A stretch of 64,000 nucleotides of DNA from PALSA-1006 sp041660815 (GCA_041660815.1 JBAZVN010000001.1:372001-436000); one strand, 5' to 3'; numbered from the stretch's first letter, positions 44,542-53,753 are shown. Notes: generated from the letters alone by a model not told the origin. Made by a program: numbers and translations.

Positions 44542-46154
44542 TGACCAGCCTACCGCTCCCCCAAGGTGATGCTTTAGCCAAGCCGGCCTTTACGGACAAG
44601 GCTTCCTGCACGGCTTGGGTGCAGCAATTACAACTCACCAATCTGCACCAGGCACACGGCATCCTGCGCGCCCAGTTGGAGGCGCTTAACCACTATCCGC
44701 TGCGAGGCTTGCAACGCTTGCAAACGCTTGAAGTATTTCGTGAAACAGTGGTCTTGGTGCAGAGCGATTACGCCAAAAAGCTGATCTCGAAAAAACTGCC
44801 GTTAAATGACGATGAATTGACGATTTTCAATGCAATAGTCAGCTTGTGGCAAGGCCTTGTTACCGCCTATCAACTCTGCCTGAAAGCTTGCCAGGAAGAG
44901 AATCAACTGACCGAATTGGGGCCTCTCATCACACAACGCTGTTTGCGTTATACCGGCTTGCAAATTTTCGAACACTTGCGCAGCAGTTACGAATTTAAAA
45001 CTTCACTCTGGCAGCAACTGCATACCTTTTTTGACTTCTCGGAAAAACATAATTTCCACCAACAGACGGTTGAGGACGCAGCCCATGCGGCTGGATATCC
45101 CTGCTCTTGTCAGGCCGTCTATATCAAAACGCTGCTGGCATGCCATGCCCATCCCGCTGAATTATCGCGCAGGCAACTGCAATTATTGGATCGTTGGTTA
45201 TCCCGGTGGAATGAGGCGTTTCTGATCGAGCGCGGCAACAGCGCCACCGAAGAGGATGCGCCCCCGCTGATAGTTGATCTTGCCAGCACACAAGGCATCC
45301 AAACCGTTAAGCTAATTGCCCCGACCGTGACGACGCGCTTTTTGCCGATGGTGCCGTTAAGCAAAATATTGCGCGTCAAAATCATCCTCCTGCAACAGGG
45401 GCAAACACCGCAGCAATTGGACTTGGGCAACGACTGCAATGTGGCAGAATGCGCGGATTTATTAACCCGCCTGCATCGGTACTGGTGCGAGGGAATTACC
45501 GACCGTCAAGCCGAACGTCGCACCATTGCCCAAACTGCCGAGCTGTGTTTCGGCATTGAGGGAAGTTACGCCCACATCGCACACAAACCTTTCAAACAAG
45601 CCAAAAAAGGCATTGGTCTGGACACGATTGCCCGCAAACAGATAGTTGCGTTTGGCCGGGTACTGGCCGATACCAACCGTCATGACTTGAACAAACTCGG
45701 CTTTAGTTTGGAAACCTGGCATGTGGAAAATGAAAGTATTTTGGGCGCAAGAATTATTCGCGGAAACATCCTGGGCGAGCGTTTGAGCCCCCTGCAACTC
45801 ATCGCGTTAAAAGCCAGTGATGCAAATGCTTTTATGCTGGGAAAAGTGAGCTGGGCAATCGTTACTCTGGATAAACAACTGCGCATCGGCATCCAATATT
45901 TTCCAGGCATGGCACAACCCGTTTCAATAAAAGGACAAGGTATCAATCCCTCCGCCTCTGAAAAATCCGAAGCGGCATTATTGCTCCCCGCTGTTCCCGC
46001 CCTAAAATCCCCCGCCAGCCTGATTATGCCGCGCGATTTTTTCCGTCCCGAACGCCCCATTGCAATTACCCATCAGGACGGATTAGTTCAGACTGTAAAA
46101 TTAAAAGTTAGCCTGGATAAAGGGGTTGATTTTGAGCGGGTAGGCTTTCAGATA
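44541..46154 (+). CDS. PilZ-like domain protein with helical N-terminus, 3' end lost in scaffold gap
   Basis: At least 538 residues. The start overlaps the DUF3683 stop (TAATG), so the two are translationally coupled. Residues 1-380 are mostly helical with no family I can name. In the C-terminal part WHVENESILGARIIRG contains NxSxxG, the second half of a PilZ motif, followed by a SPLQLIALKASDANAFMLGK strand region and LRIGIQYFPGMAQPVSI, as in PilZ-like proteins. The expected RxxxR half is not obvious, so cyclic-di-GMP binding is uncertain. The frame enters the 100-N gap at 46155. The frame that continues after it is repeat sequence and not real protein. The true stop is probably close to the gap. 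Confidence 0.6.
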
Positions 46155-46254
46155 NNNNNNNNNNNNNNNNNNNNNNNNNNNNNNNNNNNNNNNNNNNNNN
46201 NNNNNNNNNNNNNNNNNNNNNNNNNNNNNNNNNNNNNNNNNNNNNNNNNNNNNN
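46155..46254. other. Scaffold gap of exactly 100 N
   Basis: One hundred N, the customary placeholder for a gap of unknown length. The bases just after it are a copy of the REP-like unit seen at 25.8-26.0 kb, so the assembly probably broke on this repeat. The real distance between the PilZ-like gene and ffh is unknown. Confidence 0.97.
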
Positions 46255-46256
46255 CG

Positions 46257-46292
46257 AACACCAGCGGCGTCATGCCGCCGCACTCCAAATGG
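46257..46292. repeat. REP-like unit at the edge of the gap
   Basis: Contains GCGTCATGCCGCCGCACTCC followed by AAATGG, the same core as the 25953-25984 unit, and with the CCATTT flank of the inverted unit at 25886-25917. It lies between the gap and the end of ffh. Confidence 0.85.
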
Positions 46293-46333
46293 AGCCTGTT
46301 CGAATCTTAGCTATCTTGTGCTGATTAAACTGT

Positions 46334-47686
46334 TTAGCGCATTCCCGGAATCTTGCCGGCCATGCCGCGCATGAGTTTGGCCATGCCGCCTTTTCCGCTG
46401 AACATTTTCATCATTTTTTGCGTTTGCTCAAACTGGTTCAGTAGCTGATTGACGTGCATAACTTGCACGCCGGAACCGGCAGCGATGCGGCGTTTGCGCG
46501 AGGCTTTGATCAACTCGGGATGACTGCGCTCAAACGGGGTCATGGAGTTGATGATGCCTTCGGTGCGGTTAATCTGGCGTTCGTCGATTTTGGCGCCGGC
46601 AGCGGCTTGCGAGAGTTGCGCGGGCAGCTTGTCCAAAATGGAACTCATGCCGCCCATTTTTTTCATCTGCACAATTTGCATTTTGAAATCATTCAGATCA
46701 AACCCTTTACCGCTCTGCATTTTCTTGGCGAGCTTTTCGGCTTCAACGTGATCCACGCCGCGCTGCGCTTCTTCCAGCAAAGAAAGCACATCGCCCATGC
46801 CCAAAATCCGCTGCGCCATCCGCTCTGGATAAAAGGCTTCCAGACCGTTCATTTTCTCGCTGACGCCCACAAACTTGATGGGCTTGCCCGTCACATGGCG
46901 CACCGAAAGCGCCGCTCCACCGCGTGCATCGCCGTCCAATTTGGTCAAAATAACACCGGTTAGAGGCAAGGCATCACCGAATGCTTTGGCCGTGTTCACG
47001 GCATCTTGCCCGGTCATGGCGTCCACTACAAACAAGGTTTCGATAGGCTTTAAGACTGAACACAACATCTTGATTTCATTCATCATTTCAATGTCAACCG
47101 CTAGGCGACCGGCGGTATCCACAATCAACACATCATGATGATGTTTGCGCGCAAAATCGTGCGCGGCGAGTGCAATGTCCTGCGGTTTTTGCGAGATGTC
47201 TGAAGGGAAGAAATCAACTTCCAGTTGTTGTGCCAGAGTACGCAATTGTTCAATCGCGGCGGGACGGTAAATATCGCAACTCACCAGCAATACTTTCTTT
47301 TTGTTTTGCTCGCGCAGCAGCTTGGCCAGTTTGCCGCTGGTGGTGGTTTTACCGGCACCCTGCAAACCCGCCATAAGAATCACCGCAGGCGGAACAGCGG
47401 CCAAATTTAGGGCATCGTTTTTCTCGCCCATCAACTTGGTCAGTTCGCGATTCACCACGCCGATCAGGGCTTGGCCGGGGCTTAAACTGCCGATCACTTC
47501 CTGCCCCAAAGCGGCTTGCTTTACCTGGGCAGTCAATTCTTTGACGACCGGCAAAGCCACGTCGGCCTCAAGTAAAGCGAGACGCACTTCGCGTAGCGCG
47601 TTTTGAATATTGTCTTCAGTGAGTCGCGCTTGGCCGCGCAGATTTTTGACGATGCCGGAAAGGCGTTGGGTAAGATTGTCTAACAT
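46334..47686 (-). CDS. ffh: Signal recognition particle GTPase Ffh
   Basis: 450 residues. N domain, then G domain with P-loop GLQGAGKTTTSGKLAKLL, DTAGRLAVDIEMM and TKLDGDARGGAALSV, then the Met-rich M domain (MQSGKGFDLNDFKMQIVQMK and the MMKMFSGKGGMAKLMRGM tail) that binds 4.5S RNA and signal sequences. The ATG at 47686 gives the canonical MLDNLTQRLSGIVKNLRG start. It is divergent from the CcsA-like gene, as ffh and ypjD are in E. coli. Confidence 0.97.
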   Translation of the reverse strand: MLDNLTQRLSGIVKNLRGQARLTEDNIQNALREVRLALLEADVALPVVKELTAQVKQAALGQEVIGSLSPGQALIGVVNRELTKLMGEKNDALNLAAVPPAVILMAGLQGAGKTTTSGKLAKLLREQNKKKVLLVSCDIYRPAAIEQLRTLAQQLEVDFFPSDISQKPQDIALAAHDFARKHHHDVLIVDTAGRLAVDIEMMNEIKMLCSVLKPIETLFVVDAMTGQDAVNTAKAFGDALPLTGVILTKLDGDARGGAALSVRHVTGKPIKFVGVSEKMNGLEAFYPERMAQRILGMGDVLSLLEEAQRGVDHVEAEKLAKKMQSGKGFDLNDFKMQIVQMKKMGGMSSILDKLPAQLSQAAAGAKIDERQINRTEGIINSMTPFERSHPELIKASRKRRIAAGSGVQVMHVNQLLNQFEQTQKMMKMFSGKGGMAKLMRGMAGKIPGMR

Positions 47687-47758
47687 GGGCTTAGGTCCTG
47701 CTCTGAGATAGAATGAGTTAGTGTAGAATTCGCCAAGTCTAAAACATCTTTGCAAATC

Positions 47759-48571
47759 ATGTCGAATTTAGTTCTAATTCTAATTACTTTTTCTGCTTAC
47801 AGCGTGCTGGCTTTCTTCTTTTGGCGCGCCCAACTGACGGGTAATGCGGAAGCCTCAAATCGTAGCCAACTTGGACATGCGGTTGGAATTCCCCTGTTTT
47901 TACATGCCTGGTTGATCACGCAAAATTTATTTATCGGTGACAGCCTGAACATCGGTTTGGTCTACGCAATTTCGCTGATTCTGTGGCTAACCGTGCTGGT
48001 GTATTGGGTTGCGCGTTTTTTCTATCCGCTGGCCAACTTACTCACACTCATTTTACCGCTGGCCGCCTTGGGCGTTGCACTCCCCGCATTATTCCCAACC
48101 ATTTATAAACTTTCCGAACCCACTTCCTGGATGTTCGATGCGCATGTGCTGGTTGCGCTGTTGGCGTACAGCCTGTTCACCATTGCCGCCCTGCATGCGG
48201 CCTTGATGTCAATTGTGGAAAAGCGTTTGCACCACCCAACGTTTCCCGATGTGTTAAAAAATTTGCCTCCCCTGTTAACCATGGAAAAACTGCTGTTCCG
48301 GATTGTCGGTGTAGGCATGATTTTGCTCACGCTAACCCTGGCTTCGGGAATCTTATTTTCGGAAGAAATCTTCGGTCAACCTTGGCAGTTTAACCACAAA
48401 ATATTATTCGGTTTTATTTCCTGGGCGGTGTTCGGTATTCTGCTGCTCGGTCATATTTTTCAAGGGTGGCGCGGACGCACCGCGATACGCTGGACGCTGA
48501 GCGGTTTTGGTTTGCTGATCATCGCTTATTTGGGCAGCAAATTTGTGATGGAAATGATATTGCACCGTTAA
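47759..48571 (+). CDS. CcsA/CcmF-like inner-membrane protein (YpjD family)
   Basis: 270 residues with eight or so membrane segments. The region from about 125 to 255 follows the CcsA/haem-handling pattern, with SWMFDAHVLVALLAYSLFTI, FNHKILFGFISWAVFGIL and conserved His residues (HVL, HK, HIFQGW). The conserved ffh-ypjD divergent pair supports the family. Cytochrome c maturation is the usual inference for CcsA relatives, but YpjD's role is not firmly known. It ends opposite ccoS. Confidence 0.85.
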   Translation: MSNLVLILITFSAYSVLAFFFWRAQLTGNAEASNRSQLGHAVGIPLFLHAWLITQNLFIGDSLNIGLVYAISLILWLTVLVYWVARFFYPLANLLTLILPLAALGVALPALFPTIYKLSEPTSWMFDAHVLVALLAYSLFTIAALHAALMSIVEKRLHHPTFPDVLKNLPPLLTMEKLLFRIVGVGMILLTLTLASGILFSEEIFGQPWQFNHKILFGFISWAVFGILLLGHIFQGWRGRTAIRWTLSGFGLLIIAYLGSKFVMEMILHR

Positions 48572-48573
48572 GC

Positions 48574-48603
48574 GCGTAGGCCGGGATTCATCCCGCCCTA
48601 CGC
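48574..48603. repeat. Palindrome between the convergent CcsA-like and ccoS genes
   Basis: 14-bp arms (48574-48587 and 48590-48603) with one mismatch, core GCGTAGGCCGGGAT. It fills most of the 36-base gap between two convergent stop codons. No U-tract. Its ends resemble the palindrome inside the GT-C/TPR gene. Confidence 0.65.
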
Positions 48604-48607
48604 CCTT

Positions 48608-48814
48608 TTACTTCTCTGCTTCACCTGCTTTTTTCACCACCGCCTTGGGTGCATCGTCGCGCAACATGGCGTCTTCGTCATCATCCAGCAATATCCGGCT
48701 GGCATTGCCTTCCATGTCTTCATATTGCCCGTGCTTGACCGCCCAGATGAGGATCGCCACAAAGATCAAGCCAAAAAAAGTCATGCCCGGGATAAGGCTG
48801 TAAATCACGTCCAT
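48608..48814 (-). CDS. ccoS: cbb3 oxidase assembly protein CcoS
   Basis: 68 residues. One membrane span (LIPGMTFFGLIFVAILIWAV) followed by an acidic tail (YEDMEGNASRILLDDDEDAM), which defines CcoS. It is needed for cofactor insertion into the cbb3 oxidase. It follows ccoI after one base, the last gene of ccoG-H-I-S. Confidence 0.95.
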   Translation of the reverse strand: MDVIYSLIPGMTFFGLIFVAILIWAVKHGQYEDMEGNASRILLDDDEDAMLRDDAPKAVVKKAGEAEK

Positions 48815-48815
48815 G

Positions 48816-51281
48816 TTACTTTCCTTTAAATAAGTTGCGGATGCGTGCCGCGTTACCGATCACCAGCAACGAGCTGATCGGCATACTGATTGCGGCCACC
48901 AGCGGTGTCACATGACCCATCATGGCAAGCGGCACCATGATGCTGTTATACGCAAAAGATAAGCCGATATTTTGTTTGATGGTGCGCAGGGTGCGGCGCG
49001 ACAGCAGCGTTGCCAAACGCACTTTATCCAGTTCATTTTGCATCAGTACAATATCGGCGCTTTCCACGGAAACATCGGTTCCCGAACCCAGCGCAATGCC
49101 TACGTTGGCACGAATCAAAGCGGGTGCGTCATTCACGCCGTCGCCCACCATCGCAACACATGCACCGCCTTCCTGCAACTGCTGAATCACCCGATCTTTG
49201 TCTTGCGGCATCACTTCAGCGATGACCTCCATGCCGCCCAATTGCCGGGCAATGGCTTCGGCTACCGGCTCGCGATCTCCGCTGAGCAAAGTCATGCGGA
49301 TACCGGCGGCGCGCAGGGTGTTGATCAGGCCTTGAGCATCAGCGCGTAGTGTATCGGCAAGTACCAACATCGCCACATGCTGGCCGGCGACTGCAACATG
49401 CACGCAGGTTTGCGCTTGCGTTTCCAGCGCGGCGAGTTGCACATTTAATTCATCGCTGGCCTTAACCCCTTCGCGCTGCAGCCAGTCGAGGGTTCCCAGT
49501 AATACGTGCTGCCCTGCATATTCCGCCTGAACACCGGAACCGGCCAAGGCCAGAAATTTCTGCACAATCGCGCCGCGATATGCTATCTCGCGCTCATCGG
49601 CACAGCGCACCACGGCTTGCGCCACGCTATGCTCGGAAAAACGTTCCACCGCAGCAGCTAATTGCAGTACCTGTGTTTCGTCTTGTCCGCTCGCGACAAT
49701 CACACGTTCCAGGCGCATTTTGCCCTCGGTCAGCGTGCCGGTTTTATCAAATACAAAATGCGTCACTTTGGATAAGGTTTCCAGCACTTCACCGTTCTTG
49801 ACCAGAATACCGTGCTTGGCACCCAAACCCGAGGCAACTGCAATCGACATCGGCGTGGCCATGCCCAACGCACAGGGACAAGTGATGATTAATACCGAGG
49901 TAGCGGCCATTAAGGCAAATTCAAAATCTCCCGCCCAAATGAAGTAGGTGATGCTCGCGCAAACTAAAGTCACCAACACAAACCACGGCACGATGCGGTC
50001 GGAAATGCGCTGGATCGGCGCTTTGGAGGATTGTGCTTCTTCCACCAAACGAATAATTCTGGACAAGGCCGAATCCTGCATTGATGCCTGCACTTCAACC
50101 GTCAATACTCCGCTGCCGTTCAGCGTACCAGCTGCCACATGGCTCCCCACATTTTTGCTCACCGGCATGGATTCGCCGCTCAACATCGACTCATCGACCG
50201 AGCTGTGACCTTCCAGCACGGTGCCGTCCATGGGGATTTTACTGCCGGGTTTAACCAGCACGCGATCTCCCACTTTTACGGCACGAATCGACATCATTTT
50301 CTCTTCGCCGTCGTTAAGCACGGTCGCCACGCGCGGCTGCAACTCCATAAGACGGTTGGTTGCCGCAACAGCCTGATGACGGAACATGCCTTCCAGATAG
50401 CGGCCAATTAAAATCACAAACGTGAGATTGGTGACGGTATCGAAATACACTTCGCCCGGATGAGCGGGATTGAGCGTGACATACATCGAGTATAAATAGG
50501 TGACGGAAAGACCCAGCGCAATCGGCAAGTCCATGGTCAAGCGCAAATTACGCAGACCGCTCCAGGCTCCTTTAAAAAACGGAAAGCCGGAATACAGCAA
50601 AGTCGGTGTCGCCAGTGCCCAGCCCATCCAATGAAAGAAACCACGGAACTGTCCCTGACCGGCGCCGCTATACAGCGCGATCGAAATCAGCGTGAGGTTC
50701 ATCATGGCAAAACCGGCAAAGAATAGGCGGAACAACATGGCGCGATTAGCGCGCTTCATGGCACCTTCCGCCGTTTCCGGGTCATACGGCACGCCGGCGT
50801 AACCTATAACAGATAATTGCTTGATTATATTAGATAATTTTGCACACTTATCATCCCAGCGAATGTGCAGACGCTTGCCTGCCAGATTGACATTCGCGGT
50901 TTGCACACCCGGAATGCGCATCATGCCGCGCTCGATTAACCATACACAGGCAGCGCAGTGTATGCCTTCAACCAGCAAATGCGCATCGCGGATATCGCCC
51001 TTACTGTTGACGAATTCCTGCTGCACATCCTCCAAATCATACATTTCAATATCTTTGGGAGGCGTGGGCGGTGGCGCAAGCAAAATCCCCTGCGGCGTGC
51101 GCTGATAATAGCCTTGCAATCCGGCTTCATAAATAGCTTCGCAAACAGACTTACAGGCAAAGCAGCAAAATTCGCGTTCCGCACCGTCCAGCTTGCTGTG
51201 GAAATTGATGTCGGACGGGATGGGCAGGCTGCAATGAAAACACCCCGCGTGCGCGAGGTGCTGATCGTTATTTTGTTGCAT
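48816..51281 (-). CDS. ccoI: Copper-exporting P1B-type ATPase CcoI
   Basis: 821 residues. Cys-rich N-terminal region (CFHCSLPIP, CCFACKSVCEAIYE), a heavy-metal domain with GIHCAACVWLIERGMM, eight membrane segments with CPC in IITCPCALGMATPMS (near residue 466), phosphorylation motif FDKTGTLTEG (near 508) and GDGVNDAPAL. CcoI (FixI) supplies copper for the CuB site of CcoN. Downstream of ccoH, but a 153-base gap containing repeat module 2 separates them; ccoS follows at once. Confidence 0.96.
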   Translation of the reverse strand: MQQNNDQHLAHAGCFHCSLPIPSDINFHSKLDGAEREFCCFACKSVCEAIYEAGLQGYYQRTPQGILLAPPPTPPKDIEMYDLEDVQQEFVNSKGDIRDAHLLVEGIHCAACVWLIERGMMRIPGVQTANVNLAGKRLHIRWDDKCAKLSNIIKQLSVIGYAGVPYDPETAEGAMKRANRAMLFRLFFAGFAMMNLTLISIALYSGAGQGQFRGFFHWMGWALATPTLLYSGFPFFKGAWSGLRNLRLTMDLPIALGLSVTYLYSMYVTLNPAHPGEVYFDTVTNLTFVILIGRYLEGMFRHQAVAATNRLMELQPRVATVLNDGEEKMMSIRAVKVGDRVLVKPGSKIPMDGTVLEGHSSVDESMLSGESMPVSKNVGSHVAAGTLNGSGVLTVEVQASMQDSALSRIIRLVEEAQSSKAPIQRISDRIVPWFVLVTLVCASITYFIWAGDFEFALMAATSVLIITCPCALGMATPMSIAVASGLGAKHGILVKNGEVLETLSKVTHFVFDKTGTLTEGKMRLERVIVASGQDETQVLQLAAAVERFSEHSVAQAVVRCADEREIAYRGAIVQKFLALAGSGVQAEYAGQHVLLGTLDWLQREGVKASDELNVQLAALETQAQTCVHVAVAGQHVAMLVLADTLRADAQGLINTLRAAGIRMTLLSGDREPVAEAIARQLGGMEVIAEVMPQDKDRVIQQLQEGGACVAMVGDGVNDAPALIRANVGIALGSGTDVSVESADIVLMQNELDKVRLATLLSRRTLRTIKQNIGLSFAYNSIMVPLAMMGHVTPLVAAISMPISSLLVIGNAARIRNLFKGK

Positions 51282-51313
51282 TTGAATGACCGTTGAAATA
51301 AAAATTAAATTTA

Positions 51314-51405
51314 CTTCGCGATGCTGCGTTGCTCACAAAAAATTACTCCTTACATATCATGTATATGCTGCGTCCTAATTTTTTGTTCGCGCCTTGCCTA
51401 GCTTC
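51314..51405. repeat. Repeat module 2, copy B, inside the ccoG-H-I-S operon
   Basis: 92 bases equal to the reverse complement of 17271-17362 with four substitutions. It occupies most of the ccoH-ccoI gap. Module 1 is absent here. Whatever it does, it will be part of the ccoH-ccoI transcript if these genes are co-transcribed. Confidence 0.92.
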
Positions 51406-51434
51406 GCAAATTGAATTTTTAGAAGCGCCCTTAA

Positions 51435-51989
51435 TTATGGCTTGGGAACAGACACAAAAACTTTTTGCTCCATCTCAAAGATGCGTTCATTTTGTACGAC
51501 CTTGATAAGCAAGTCCCAATTACCGGGACGCGGAAAATTCATATTTCCCTGATAGAAACCAGCGGCAGATTCCTGCAGTTCCGCCGAGGTATCAAACTTG
51601 GGATCACCGGGCCATTGAGCGGCAATTATGACCTGTCCGCCTTGAACCGGCTTACCTTCTTTATCTTTCAACTCAAATTGCAGAGTCGCAGGATTGGCAA
51701 TCAAAAAAAAGCGCGCCGCACTTTCCATCGCCATGCTGTCATTCTCCAATCGCTGCGGAGAATGCAGCTTGGCCTGCCATCCCAAAGTCGAGCGCTCGGC
51801 CTGTTGCTGCACCCACTTGGCATCATACTGGTGATGTTTTTTGACATTGTAATCATCATCCAACAGGCGATAGGGGTGGTTCATTACGTTCCACAACATG
51901 CGCGCATTGATCACCACACCGGACAGAATGATGATCAGTAAACCGAACACCCAGGGATTGCGCCAACCTTTAGTTTTTTGAGAAAACAT
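51435..51989 (-). CDS. ccoH: cbb3 oxidase assembly protein CcoH (FixH)
   Basis: 184 residues. One N-terminal membrane span (GLLIIILSGVVINARMLWNV), then a periplasmic FixH domain (YDAKWVQQQAERSTLGWQAK, GQVIIAAQWPGDPKFDTSAE, AGFYQGNMNFPRPGNWDLLI). It stabilises the assembling oxidase and interacts with CcoN. It follows ccoG after 29 bases. Confidence 0.93.
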   Translation of the reverse strand: MFSQKTKGWRNPWVFGLLIIILSGVVINARMLWNVMNHPYRLLDDDYNVKKHHQYDAKWVQQQAERSTLGWQAKLHSPQRLENDSMAMESAARFFLIANPATLQFELKDKEGKPVQGGQVIIAAQWPGDPKFDTSAELQESAAGFYQGNMNFPRPGNWDLLIKVVQNERIFEMEQKVFVSVPKP

Positions 51990-52018
51990 AATTTTTATCC
52001 AATCTATTGAAACACAGC

Positions 52019-53455
52019 TTAACGCTTGGGCGCATTAAACATTGTGTTGTATTCGGCATACATCATCGGATCTTCCACATTTTCCACACGGAACTGAATT
52101 TTCGTCACTTCTTTATTAATGTTGGCTTCTGGCGCTTTTACGAATACCGTGAAGCCTGATGCTTTACCGTGAACCGCCAATTGCTTCATATCTGCATCGA
52201 CAATCATTTGGTCTTTAATTCCACCTTCTGCACTGATCTTAACCATGATGTCTTTATCGGTTTTGTTCAGCACTTTGAAAGTGTATTTGTTCTGAATAGT
52301 GCCGTCACTCATGCGCACAAACAGCGGTTGACGTTCCGGGGCAACCCGCAGCGTTAACGCCCCCATATGGGTCAGTCCGTAAACAATACCGGCCAGCGAT
52401 AAAACCATAATGGCAACATACACCCAGGTACGCGGATGCTGATAGAGTTTTTTAACGGGACGGCCTTCCATTTCATCCAGTGAAGCATAACGAATCAAAC
52501 CGCGCGGACGCCCTACTTTATCCATGATGGAATCGCACGCGTCAATACACAAACCGCAGGTAATACAACCCAACTGCTGACCCTGGCGAATATCGACACC
52601 CGTGGGACAGACTTGCACACACTGGAAACAGTCGATGCAATCACCTGTCTTGGTTTCATCAAGCGGCACACCACGGCGAATTTTGCCGCGCGGTTCGCCG
52701 CGCTTTTCATCGTAAGTTGGCAATATCGTTTGTGAATCGCCCATCACCGCTTGAATACGCGCGTAGGGACACAACCACATGCAGGTTTGTTCGCGCATAA
52801 AACCGGCCAGAACATAGGTGCCGATGATGAACATGATCAGGGTAACCCAGGCGATTACACCCAGATTAAACGTGAGTAAATTGTGCCAGTATTGGAAGGC
52901 GTCGACAAACCAAATTGAAAAGCTAATTCCGGTAAAGATAGAAAGCGCCAACCAAATTGCATGCTTAATGAGTTTCATGCGAATTTTGCCGGCATCCCAA
53001 GGCGCTTTTTCCAACTTTTGGCGTTGTGTGTGATTACCTTCGACTTTTTCCTCAATCCAGGTAAACCAATCAACCCAGCTTGACTGAAAACAAAAATATC
53101 CACAAAACACCCGCGAAGCGACTGAAGTCACCGCGAATAACATCATCGCCAGCAACAACAACAACAGCGACAACATCCAGATATCCTGGGGCAAAACGGT
53201 GATATTAAAAAAGTGAAATTGGCGGTGTTCAATATCAAACAAAATAGCCTGTTTACCGTTCCAGCGCATATATGCGCCAAAGAAAAAAACTAACCATAAT
53301 GCTTGAGTGTAATTTTTGATAGTGCGGAATCTTCCCGGCATGCGCTTGGCATGGATGGTATTTTCCCCTGAATTTACATTCCACTCTTCATGCTCATGAT
53401 ATAGCCCGGTAACACTTACGCCCTCGGGATTTTTATCGTTTGATTGCTCGCTCAT
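52019..53455 (-). CDS. ccoG: cbb3 oxidase accessory protein CcoG (RdxA/FixG)
   Basis: 478 residues. Five or so membrane segments, a CGYFCFQSSW motif in the first half, two 4Fe-4S motifs (CIDCFQCVQVCPTGVDIR; CITCGLCIDACD) around residues 260-300, and an Ig-like C-terminal domain. CcoG is thought to reduce Cu(II) for oxidase assembly. Head of ccoG-H-I-S; 182 bases separate it from the ccoM-like gene and a terminator. Confidence 0.96.
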   Translation of the reverse strand: MSEQSNDKNPEGVSVTGLYHEHEEWNVNSGENTIHAKRMPGRFRTIKNYTQALWLVFFFGAYMRWNGKQAILFDIEHRQFHFFNITVLPQDIWMLSLLLLLLAMMLFAVTSVASRVFCGYFCFQSSWVDWFTWIEEKVEGNHTQRQKLEKAPWDAGKIRMKLIKHAIWLALSIFTGISFSIWFVDAFQYWHNLLTFNLGVIAWVTLIMFIIGTYVLAGFMREQTCMWLCPYARIQAVMGDSQTILPTYDEKRGEPRGKIRRGVPLDETKTGDCIDCFQCVQVCPTGVDIRQGQQLGCITCGLCIDACDSIMDKVGRPRGLIRYASLDEMEGRPVKKLYQHPRTWVYVAIMVLSLAGIVYGLTHMGALTLRVAPERQPLFVRMSDGTIQNKYTFKVLNKTDKDIMVKISAEGGIKDQMIVDADMKQLAVHGKASGFTVFVKAPEANINKEVTKIQFRVENVEDPMMYAEYNTMFNAPKR

Positions 53456-53588
53456 GCCTCACTCCTAATGTCATTGCAGCTTATAGTTCCACTGCTTAAT
53501 TTTCAAAAGAAATCTCTACCTAATCGCTGCAAGATTAGCAACAATTATGTGGGGATCCCCTTCGAACCATGTGTGTATTTATCACGAT
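53456..53588. other. Upstream region of ccoG
   Basis: Contains an inverted repeat CTAATC-N7-GATTAG (53520-53538), the palindrome GGGGATCCCC (53551-53560) and TTTATC-AC-GATAAA (53578-53591, running into the terminator). None fits the FNR consensus. The ccoG promoter must lie here if the preceding terminator is efficient. Confidence 0.4.
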
Positions 53589-53617
53589 AAAAAAAGGAGG
53601 AGGTCTTGCCTCCTCCT
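53589..53617 (-). terminator. Terminator after ccoN-O-Q-P and the small ORF
   Basis: GGAGGAGG-CAAGA-CCTCCTCC on the minus strand followed by seven U. It closes the oxidase structural operon 20 bases after the small membrane protein gene, so that gene is inside the ccoNOQP transcript. Confidence 0.92.
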
Positions 53618-53636
53618 TACTTAAATTTGCTACGAA

Positions 53637-53753
53637 TTATTGCTTGTCTTTGTTTTCGTTTGCTTTTTTATACAGGAACACCAAACCTGCAATCATCACA
53701 GCAAACGCCAAACTGGTGGCTATCACAATTCCATAAAATACGGGATCTTGCAT
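53637..53753 (-). CDS. 38-residue single-span membrane protein after ccoP (CcoM-like candidate)
   Basis: Encodes MQDPVFYGIVIATSLAFAVM and 18 more residues ending KKANENKDKQ. One predicted span (residues about 6-28) with a lysine-rich cytoplasmic tail. A good ribosome site (GAAAGGAAA) lies ten bases before the ATG. It sits between ccoP (52 bases upstream) and a strong terminator, so it is made with the oxidase. Size, topology and position resemble CcoM, the small extra subunit seen in the Pseudomonas stutzeri cbb3 structure. Sequence similarity is too slight to prove this, and it could also be an assembly peptide. Confidence 0.7.
   Translation of the reverse strand: MQDPVFYGIVIATSLAFAVMIAGLVFLYKKANENKDKQ

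Noticed and set aside
46255..46310. Continuation of the PilZ-like frame after the N gap
   Set aside because: The residues after the gap are the same REP translation (VMPPHSKWS). The gap length is unknown, so the frame link is meaningless.
53578..53591. TTTATC-AC-GATAAA as a regulator site
   Set aside because: It overlaps the A-tract of the ccoP-side terminator and is A/T-rich enough to arise by chance.
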